In this document: positions 1-3,965 of the stretch, piece by piece
How the letters are laid out: every line of letters begins with the position of its first letter
Numbering within the stretch: position 1 is the first letter of the stretch
Assembly (NCBI GenBank): GCA_001767575.1
Contig: MELI01000024.1
Coordinates: forward strand, 3,645 to 9,252
DNA length: 5,608 nt
Reading direction: 5' to 3'
Source of the DNA: Candidatus Aquicultor primus
GTDB lineage: Bacteria > Actinomycetota > Aquicultoria > Aquicultorales > Aquicultoraceae
The notes under the pieces: model-generated
What the model saw: only the letters and a program-made list of their open reading frames with translations
Database searches by the model: none
What the model was told of the DNA's origin: nothing
Made by a program: the position numbers and the translations under genes

Positions 1-1015
1 CACCGCGCTCGTCCACAAAGGCGAGACGCCGGGCGACACGCGCCTCATCGCCTCCATCCCGAAAGCGCTCGCGACGACCGAGCGCCTCTGCTCATCGATT
101 AATGTCGCGTCGAGCAAAGCCGGCATCAACATGGACGCGGTCTTAAAGATGGCCGGGGTCATCAAAGAGACGGCGGAGCTGACCCGCGAGCGCGACGGTA
201 TCGGCTGCGGCAAACTGGTGGTCTTCGCAAACATCCCCGAGGACAACCCCTTCATGGCCGGTGCTTACCACGGGTTCGGCGAGCCCGACCGGGTGATAAA
301 TGTCGGCATCAGCGGCCCCGGTGTGGTGCGGGCGATGCTCGCCAAGTACCCCGATGTCGACCTCATGAAGGTAGCCGAGCTTATCAAGCAGACCGCCTTT
401 AAGATAACCCGGATGGGAGAGCTTATCGGGCGCGAATCGGCGGCGCTCCTCGGCGCGGCGCAGGGAGTAGTAGACCTCTCGCTCGCCCCGACGCCGACAC
501 CCGGCGACAGCGTCGCGCAAATAATCGAGGCGATGGGCATAGAGCGCTGCGGCGCCCCCGGAACAACGGCCGCGCTCGCGCTCTTAAACGACGCCGTCAA
601 AAAAGGCGGGGCGATGGCGACGTCGTCGACGGGCGGGCTATCGGGTGCGTTCATCCCGGTCAGCGAGGATTTGGCGATGGCCGAAGCGGTTGCGATTGGC
701 GCGCTCAATATCGAAAAACTCGAGGCGATGACAGCGGTCTGCTCGGTCGGCTTGGATATGGTCGTCATCCCCGGCGACACGCCGGTCGAGACGATTGCCG
801 GTATCATCGCCGACCAGATGGCGATAGCGGTCGTAAACCACAAGGCGGCGGGGGTACGCATCATCCCGGCCCCGGGCAAGAGCGCGGGCGATACCGTAGA
901 CTACGGCGGTCTCCTGGGCAGCGCCCCGGTCATGCAGGTAAGCGGCTTTTCCTCGGCGGGGTTCGTGCGACGCGGGGGTCGGATTCCGGCACCGTTGACT
1001 AGTCTTAATAATTAG
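1..1015 (+). CDS. UPF0210/DUF711 (PFL family) protein, 5' partial
   Basis: The reading frame is open from base 2 and runs to TAG at 1013-1015, giving 337 residues; the N-terminal part lies off the left edge (family members are about 450 residues). An ATG at 131 is internal, because family-like sequence continues upstream of it (a Cys-Ser-Ser-Ile-Asn-Val stretch leading into Lys-Ala-Gly-Ile-Asn-Met-Asp). Other family-like blocks are the [19 protein letters not shown] stretch, a glycine-rich [20 protein letters not shown] segment and the C-terminal [20 protein letters not shown]. The family is conserved, usually sits beside a small ACT-domain protein (UPF0237), and has a fold related to pyruvate formate-lyase-type glycyl radical enzymes, but no reaction is established. 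The upstream ACT gene would be outside this window. GC-rich codon use matches the genes at the right end and contrasts with the next 2.5 kb. Identification is by remembered family sequence and is strong; function is unknown. Confidence 0.9.
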   Translation, partial: TALVHKGETPGDTRLIASIPKALATTERLCSSINVASSKAGINMDAVLKMAGVIKETAELTRERDGIGCGKLVVFANIPEDNPFMAGAYHGFGEPDRVINVGISGPGVVRAMLAKYPDVDLMKVAELIKQTAFKITRMGELIGRESAALLGAAQGVVDLSLAPTPTPGDSVAQIIEAMGIERCGAPGTTAALALLNDAVKKGGAMATSSTGGLSGAFIPVSEDLAMAEAVAIGALNIEKLEAMTAVCSVGLDMVVIPGDTPVETIAGIIADQMAIAVVNHKAAGVRIIPAPGKSAGDTVDYGGLLGSAPVMQVSGFSSAGFVRRGGRIPAPLTSLNN

Positions 1016-1017
1016 GA

Positions 1018-1049
1018 CAGCGAGTGCGCCCTACATCCCAGCCTCGCTG
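1018..1049 (+). terminator. weak stem-loop just after the UPF0210 gene
   Basis: CAGCGAG at 1018-1024 pairs with CTCGCTG at 1043-1049, a 7-bp stem with an 18-base loop, starting three bases after the stop codon. No run of T follows on the + strand, so it may be a processing or attenuation hairpin rather than an intrinsic terminator. Confidence 0.3.
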
Positions 1050-1080
1050 AAGACCCTGCCTTAAAACTTATCTATCATTA

Positions 1081-1109
1081 TTGACACGGTAATTATTATC
1101 GGAGAACCT
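1081..1109 (+). promoter_or_regulatory. possible promoter of the toxin-antitoxin pair
   Basis: A perfect TTGACA lies at 1081-1086, about 40 bases before the DUF433 start, but the hexamer 17 bases downstream (1104-1109) is a poor -10 match. An attractive TATTAT at 1094-1099 is too close to that TTGACA and has no good -35 of its own. A promoter is expected in this AT-rich 1061-1110 segment, but its exact boxes are uncertain. Confidence 0.25.
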
Positions 1110-1128
1110 AAAGCAAGGAGGTATAAAG

Positions 1129-1362
1129 ATGAAAGACTTCAATCGGATAACTTTTGATCCAAATATTATGGGTGGACAAGCATGCATCCGGGGCATGCGA
1201 ATTCCTGTTTCTCTGATTATTAACCTTGTAGCCAGCGGGATGACTGCGGAAGATATCATTAAAGAATACCCGGACCTTGAGTCTGAAGACATAAAAGAAG
1301 CATTGCGGTATGCTTCGTGGCTTGCCAAAGAGGAATTGCATCCTGCAATTGGGGCAGAATAA
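1129..1362 (+). CDS. DUF433-domain antitoxin-like protein
   Basis: This 77-residue protein is nearly all one DUF433 domain, a small helix-turn-helix fold related to VapB-type antitoxins. The family signature is visible: an N-terminal RITFDPNIMGGQACIRGMRI stretch (residues 6-25, with the Gly-Gly-x-x-x-Ile-Arg-Gly core), a VASGMTAEDIIKEYPDLE helix-turn-helix-like segment (34-51), then the DIKEALRYA helix (54-62). The start is fixed by AAGGAGG at 1115-1121, seven bases before the ATG. The stop TAA shares one base with the start of the DUF5615 gene, so the two are surely co-translated. Family knowledge suggests it binds and neutralises the downstream PIN-like protein and represses its own promoter; that is inferred here from pairing and order. 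Base composition is lower in GC than the preceding gene, consistent with acquisition by transfer. Confidence 0.9.
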   Translation: MKDFNRITFDPNIMGGQACIRGMRIPVSLIINLVASGMTAEDIIKEYPDLESEDIKEALRYASWLAKEELHPAIGAE

Positions 1363-1724
1363 TGAAGTTTCTTGCCGATATGGGAATCTCTCAATCTACA
1401 GTTAACCGGCTAAGAGAAAGAGGCAGTGATGCGGTCCACTTAAGAGAGCAAGGCTTGAAGCGAATCTCCGACAACGAAATAGTCACTAAGGCTAGGAAAG
1501 AAAACAGGATTATCCTCACCTGCGATCTCGATTTCGGGGATATAATGGCAGCCTCCGGCGAAGCATGGCCAACCGTTATAATTTTTAGACTCGAAAATGA
1601 AACGCCTTCAAACATAAACAGACGATTATTACAGGTACTGGAAGAATCTTCTGCTGCTCTTGCCAAAGGCGCCATTATAAGCGTCGAGGAAAAAAGACAT
1701 CGTATACGCTTATTGCCCGTTTAA
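1362..1724 (+). CDS. DUF5615 PIN-like protein, putative toxin nuclease
   Basis: The protein has 120 residues when started at the ATG at 1362, which overlaps the antitoxin stop as TAATG. A longer frame from 1317 would run through the antitoxin gene and is not preferred, because the family consistently begins with Met-Lys-Phe-Leu-x-Asp. Motifs of the DUF5615 (Mut7-C/PIN-like) family are present: acidic D6 in the first strand (KFLADMGIS), D23 in a GSDAVHL stretch, D37 and E39 in SDNEI, and the TCDLDFGDI block with D55, D57 and D60. Together these give the acidic cluster expected of a metal-dependent PIN-type ribonuclease. Length is typical and no key residue seems missing. Partnered with DUF433 proteins, such genes are regarded as type II toxin-antitoxin modules. 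Nuclease activity and RNA target are inferred, not shown; a non-toxic regulatory role is possible. Confidence 0.88.
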   Translation: MKFLADMGISQSTVNRLRERGSDAVHLREQGLKRISDNEIVTKARKENRIILTCDLDFGDIMAASGEAWPTVIIFRLENETPSNINRRLLQVLEESSAALAKGAIISVEEKRHRIRLLPV

Positions 1725-2047
1725 GCAAACGCAAATTCTGAGCATAGAGAGCCTGTTATGGTTAAGGCATGTAGATAGCGCTCTCCTTCTCACCTCGGCA
1801 CAATGCCGAGTTCTTGAGCAAAGCTCAACTTCCGATCAAATATCCCCGGCGATAATCTCAACCGCCCCACTACCGTCACCTGCCAACATTTCCATCTCAC
1901 AAACATGTATCTGATAAAGCAGAGTCAGCAGAGCCTATAAGCCTTATCGATGTATTAGATGAAATCGCTCTCATGGTTAAGATTTAACATAAATAACATT
2001 ACTAGCTACGTCCCCGCACTTTCCTTTCTTCGAGCTCTACGGCGTCA
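1725..2047. other. intergenic stretch with no convincing gene
   Basis: No frame on either strand has a believable start, ribosome binding site and length. It holds two adjacent triloop hairpins (1794-1828) and a 9-base direct repeat ATGGTTAAG at 1758-1766 and 1973-1981, the second continuing into GTTAA-GAT-TTAAC (1976-1988). No long T tract marks a terminator for the toxin gene. The stretch reads as decayed or spacer DNA. Confidence 0.5.
1794..1828. repeat. two back-to-back triloop hairpins
   Basis: CTCGGCA (1794-1800) and TGCCGAG (1804-1810) form a perfect 7-bp stem around CAA. After only three bases, TTGAGC (1814-1819) and GCTCAA (1823-1828) form a perfect 6-bp stem around AAA. Neither is followed by a T run on either strand, so they are not ordinary intrinsic terminators. 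They begin about 70 bases after the DUF5615 stop and might protect or process its mRNA 3' end, or mark the end of an old mobile element. Confidence 0.6.
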
Positions 2048-2140
2048 CGATATTGAGCACCATTTCATAGATTCATAGATGACAAAGCCTGCAGCTATCA
2101 GAAGCAGCACGCGGCCTTCACGCGAAAGACGATATCTATC
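2045..2140 (-). pseudogene. remnant of a small membrane protein (31 codons, no good start)
   Basis: On the − strand an open frame between TAA at 2141-2143 and TGA at 2045-2047 encodes 31 residues. It opens with a basic segment RYRLSREGR and continues with a hydrophobic stretch VLLLIAAGFVIY followed by ESMKWCSIS, the pattern of a single membrane helix with a positive inside flank. There is no ATG ahead of the helix; a GTG at 2110 with GAAGG upstream could start a 21-residue peptide. It lies directly downstream of the PH-like membrane protein gene on the same strand. It may be a broken gene end or a tiny membrane peptide; chance cannot be excluded. Confidence 0.25.
2064..2079. repeat. tandem octamer
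   Basis: TTCATAGA occurs twice with no gap (2064-2071 and 2072-2079). It lies inside the hydrophobic reading-frame remnant on the − strand, near its C-terminal end. A slippage duplication is the simplest reading; too short to interpret further. Confidence 0.55.
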
Positions 2141-2160
2141 TTAAGATTTCTAGCAACTCG

Positions 2161-2754
2161 TTAAAGCCGACGAGAGTTCTCTTCTTGCAGTGCTATGTTC
2201 TGTGCCAGAATCTCCTTGATGGCTAATTCTGACGCTTTCCATTTATCTGGAGGCAGATTATCTTTTATGGCCAGCGCAAGACCTTCTAGTTCCTCGATAT
2301 TTGAACACAATATTAGTTTTTTCTTGTGGCTGAGTATGACAAAACATCCCGCTCGCCCACGAATTTGCGGGAAGTTCTTAAACTTTATTTCATGAATCGC
2401 TTGCCATTGCACCTCAAGCGTTCCTAACAACGATTGTTTTTTAATGCCATCGCTGCCCACCACATATATAATGCTAAAAGCTTTATAGCACTCTAAGATA
2501 GCTATAGGAATTACAATAGCTGAAACAATAATTACGGTCGCAATATCAGGAGTGTAGTTTGCATATGCATATTCTAGATATATGAGTATGGCCCAGAGTG
2601 GAAAATTCATAACTGTTAAGAATTTCTTGGCTGTTGAATATTGCAAAATCATTTCGCCAGTTAATAGATATTTTCGCAAAATTAATTTATCAGTCATGCT
2701 TAGAGCTGATACCGCAATCACAACAATACCAACGTAAATTGTATATCTGCTCAT
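2161..2754 (-). CDS. membrane protein with probable PH-like domain, function unknown
   Basis: With the start placed at 2754 the product has 197 residues. That ATG has GGAG six bases upstream, whereas the longer start at 2796 has no ribosome binding site and may lie upstream of the transcript start. Hydrophobic segments lie near residues 5-20, 47-62 and 70-90. A soluble part at about 95-168 has alternating strands (IIYVVGSDGIKKQSLLG, then VQWQAIHEIKFKN, then a CFVILSHKKKLILC strand pair) and a closing helix, the pattern of bacterial PH-like (bPH) domains that follow membrane helices. A charged helix ends the protein (about 172-195). I do not recognise a named family, and the PH assignment is by pattern only. 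The gene is AT-rich compared with the flanking core genes. Location would be the inner membrane with the C-terminal domain in the cytoplasm. Confidence 0.72.
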   Translation of the reverse strand: MSRYTIYVGIVVIAVSALSMTDKLILRKYLLTGEMILQYSTAKKFLTVMNFPLWAILIYLEYAYANYTPDIATVIIVSAIVIPIAILECYKAFSIIYVVGSDGIKKQSLLGTLEVQWQAIHEIKFKNFPQIRGRAGCFVILSHKKKLILCSNIEELEGLALAIKDNLPPDKWKASELAIKEILAQNIALQEENSRRL

Positions 2755-2786
2755 TTCATTCTCCATTTGTTCGACCAAATAATGGA

Positions 2787-2815
2787 TGTCTAGCATGGAG
2801 CGTAAGCGCTGCCAA
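2787..2815 (-). promoter_or_regulatory. possible promoter of the PH-like membrane protein gene
   Basis: On the − strand TTGGCA (2815-2810) is followed after 17 bases by TAGACA (2792-2787). The -35 matches the consensus at five of six positions, the -10 at three. Transcription from here would start below about 2782, after the 2796 ATG, which supports the 2754 start. Confidence 0.3.
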
Positions 2816-2848
2816 CTTCCGCGCCTGAAATTTAACTCGTTGTCCGAA

Positions 2849-2868
2849 ATTTGGAGTGCACCCCAAAT
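2849..2868. promoter_or_regulatory. 20-bp near-perfect palindrome, operator-like
   Basis: The 20 bases ATTTGG-AGTGCACC-CCAAAT are self-complementary around TGCA with one mismatched pair (2855/2862). It lies between the duplicated tail of the 57-residue gene and the promoter-like boxes of the PH-like gene. The form, a GGAGTGCAC-type dyad, resembles operators of MerR-family regulators, but no regulator gene is in view and no good -35/-10 pair flanks it at the 19-base spacing they use. Confidence 0.45.
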
Positions 2869-2877
2869 CCTCTCGCT

Positions 2878-2913
2878 CTAAGGAAGTCTCTTGAATGAAT
2901 AAAAAAGCGCAGC
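2878..2913 (-). pseudogene. diverged second copy of the 3' end of the 57-residue membrane protein gene
   Basis: Read on the − strand this stretch encodes AALFYSFKRLP and a TAG stop. The real gene just upstream ends AALYFYAFKRFS and TAG. The last 20 bases of the two copies (2878-2897 and 2930-2949) agree at 18 positions, and one codon is missing in this copy. Nothing upstream of the Ala-Ala codons matches, so only the gene tail was duplicated, or the rest of a second copy has been lost. Confidence 0.55.
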
Positions 2914-2929
2914 GCTTCCCTTTCTGGTT

Positions 2930-3103
2930 CTAAGAAAATCTCTTGAATGCGTAGAAGTAAAGAGCGGCGGAAAATAGGCCTGTTGCGAGCGAAAACACGT
3001 CATAATAGTCAAACCTATCGCGCTTGATAATGAGATAAATTCTCAGCATTAAAAACAAACAAAATATCAAAAATCCGATAAAAAAGAATTTTCTGAAGTT
3101 CAT
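2930..3103 (-). CDS. 57-residue two-helix membrane protein, function unknown
   Basis: The − strand frame ATG (3103) to TAG (2930) encodes 57 residues. It has two clear hydrophobic segments: residues 6-26 (FFFIGFLIFCLFLMLRIYLII) and about 37-51 (FSLATGLFSAALYFY). They are joined by a polar loop KRDRFDYYD, and a basic tail FKRFS ends the protein. Positive charges at the N-terminus, loop and tail fit a small integral membrane protein. The Shine-Dalgarno site is weak (GGGAT directly before the ATG), and an overlapping frame starts at 3110, but only this frame gives a sensible membrane protein. It lies upstream of and on the same strand as the PH-like membrane protein gene, 175 bases away. A partial copy of its 3' end follows it. 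I recognise no named family; a tiny toxin-like or phage-derived membrane peptide is possible but unsupported. Confidence 0.6.
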   Translation of the reverse strand: MNFRKFFFIGFLIFCLFLMLRIYLIIKRDRFDYYDVFSLATGLFSAALYFYAFKRFS

Positions 3104-3180
3104 ATCCCATCTTTAACTCTCACGTGTTATCAACCAACTATGCTTGCACTAATATCAATGATCTTCCCCTCCAGAGATGC

Positions 3181-3210
3181 GCAACGGGAAGAACTCACTC
3201 TTCCCGTTGC
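3181..3210. repeat. strong perfect hairpin (12-bp stem, 6-base loop)
   Basis: GCAACGGGAAGA (3181-3192) and TCTTCCCGTTGC (3199-3210) are perfect complements around ACTCAC. It is the strongest inverted repeat in the window. On the − strand the T run (3219-3214) precedes the hairpin rather than follows it, so it is not a standard terminator in that direction; on the + strand A residues follow. It could act as an RNA 3'-end or processing structure for the frames at 3195-3368, whose TGA lies in the loop. Confidence 0.7.
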
Positions 3211-3368
3211 CGCAAAAAACTGGGCAAGGGGTTATAGCTAGTCCCTTAAAAACGCCTCAACGACGGCAGTTATTGAATAACTTGCTTGGCCGGGATCGTT
3301 TCGGCGGTTTGCCATAATCGTAGCCCCTCTCGACTGTCATTATGGATATCGCTTATAGAATTGGGCAT
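3195..3368 (-). pseudogene. possible decayed small gene split between two frames
   Basis: From ATG at 3368 a − strand frame encodes 32 residues (MPNSISDIHNDSREGLRLWQ, then TAETIPAKQVIQ) and stops at 3270. A second frame, starting at 3315 with AGAGGGG eight bases upstream, encodes 25 residues ending ITAVVEAFLRD and bridges both stops in the first frame. The first frame then reopens with SYNPLPSFLRQREE and ends at TGA 3195-3197. Two compensating indels would join these into one protein of about 57 residues, but this is only a reading of protein-like strings. The alternatives are that one of the short frames is a genuine peptide, or that none is. Confidence 0.25.
3312..3345 (-). promoter_or_regulatory. 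inverted repeat enclosing a ribosome binding site
   Basis: CCATAAT (3312-3318) and ATTATGG (3339-3345) pair as a 7-bp stem. In the − strand RNA the AGAGGGG (3330-3324) falls in the 20-base loop and the ATG at 3315 is held in the stem, a geometry that could modulate initiation of the 25-codon frame. It is meaningful only if that frame is translated. Confidence 0.3.
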
Positions 3369-3446
3369 TAACCCTTCATGGTTTGAAACTTAATCATAGC
3401 AGTAGTTGCTAGGCGTTCACAAGAGATTCGTCGTATGTTGGCTGAG

Positions 3447-3489
3447 TTATATATAAGAAAAGCTGCGGCTCAACCTCCCGCAGCTTCTC
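3447..3489 (-). terminator. rho-independent terminator after the YtxH-like gene
   Basis: AAGCTGCGG (3460-3468) and CCGCAGCTT (3478-3486) form a 9-bp GC-rich stem with a 9-base loop. Read on the − strand the stem is followed by TTTTCTTATATAT, a good U tract. It lies about 60 bases past the YtxH stop codon and separates the GC-rich right block from the accessory stretch. Confidence 0.8.
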
Positions 3490-3547
3490 AATACTAATCG
3501 CTATATAACTGTCTCATTGACGCCGTTCTACGTTCGATGCGCGGGCG

Positions 3548-3841
3548 CTACGCTATGCGCTCGGCCTCCTCGGCGATTTCCTCGCCTTTTTTCCGTGCTA
3601 TCGACCGGACGCTCTCCATCGCCCCGGATGCGCGCTCGCCGATACGGCCTCGCATCTCGGAGCCGCTCGATGGAGCCGTCATCATGCCAAAGAGCAATCC
3701 CATCGTAAAGGATGAGACGGAGACGAGCGCAAACATCAAAAGATTCCTGTCGCGTGCCAAACCCAGCAGCTCCTGGGCGCGCTCCTGGAGCTGCTCCCCG
3801 GTACTCATCGGCGACCTTCTCAAGAGCCGTAATTGTGCCAT
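3548..3841 (-). CDS. YtxH-like small membrane protein
   Basis: The product has 97 residues from the ATG at 3841. It has one hydrophobic segment (about 33-54, NLLMFALVSVSSFTMGLLFG) followed by MMTAPSSGSEMRGRIGERAS. That matches the YtxH-domain pattern, in which a glycine-rich membrane helix leads into an Ala-Pro-x-Ser-Gly-x-Glu-x-Arg motif and a charged helix. The remainder (65-97) is an amphipathic, probably coiled helix rich in Glu, Arg and Ala. YtxH proteins are widespread stress-associated envelope proteins in Gram-positive bacteria with no defined biochemical role. A start at residue 12 (3808) is also possible, since AGAAGG stands six bases before it; the 3841 start has a purine-rich AAAGGGGGAAGG. 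The terminator after the NfnB gene implies its own promoter in 3842-3898, where I see no clear boxes. Confidence 0.78.
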   Translation of the reverse strand: MAQLRLLRRSPMSTGEQLQERAQELLGLARDRNLLMFALVSVSSFTMGLLFGMMTAPSSGSEMRGRIGERASGAMESVRSIARKKGEEIAEEAERIA

Positions 3842-3897
3842 GCGGCCTTCCCCCTTTCATAGAGCCAATACAGATAGTATCTTCCCAATACCGGGGC

Positions 3898-3933
3898 CGG
3901 ATAAACGAAAGAGCCCGCCGACGGCGAGCTCTT
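3898..3933 (-). terminator. rho-independent terminator after the NfnB-like gene
   Basis: On the − strand AAGAGCTCGCC (3933-3923) pairs with GGCGGGCTCTT (3919-3909) as an 11-bp stem including one G-U pair, closed by a GTC triloop. TTTCGTTTAT follows directly. It begins about 30 bases after the NfnB stop codon and ends that operon before the YtxH gene. Confidence 0.85.
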
Positions 3934-3965
3934 ATGCGCTTTGTATGCTTGTCTAAGCAGGCCTT

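Noticed and set aside
143..879. − strand frames opposite the UPF0210 gene
   Set aside because: Shadows of a strongly recognisable + strand protein; composition is unlike a real protein.
1391..1675. − strand 94-codon frame opposite the DUF5615 gene
   Set aside because: The + strand frame has the family motifs and coupled start; the opposite frame has no supported start or motif.
1717..1732. Short stem CGTTT/AAACG at the toxin stop codon as a terminator
   Set aside because: Only 5 bp, low stability and no T tract.
1836..1895. − strand 19-codon frame encoding MEMLAGDGSGAVEIIAGDI
   Set aside because: The string looks protein-like, but there is no ribosome binding site, no recognisable family, and a stop lies about 14 codons upstream; insufficient to call.
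2150..2173. Complete integron attC site
   Set aside because: Only one half-like segment is present; the first core box is altered and no partner half is found within the expected distance on either side, so it is kept only as a low-interest resemblance.
3020..3110. Overlapping − strand frame starting at 3110 (MGYELQKILF...)
   Set aside because: It ends after about 30 codons and has no coherent pattern, while the 3103 frame gives a clear two-helix membrane protein.
3181..3210. Intrinsic terminator
   Set aside because: No T tract follows the stem in either orientation; recorded as a hairpin instead.
3205..3260. Cyclic-di-GMP-type riboswitch suggested by a CGCAAA-like string
   Set aside because: The rest of the conserved core and the second stem are absent, and no downstream gene is positioned to be controlled.
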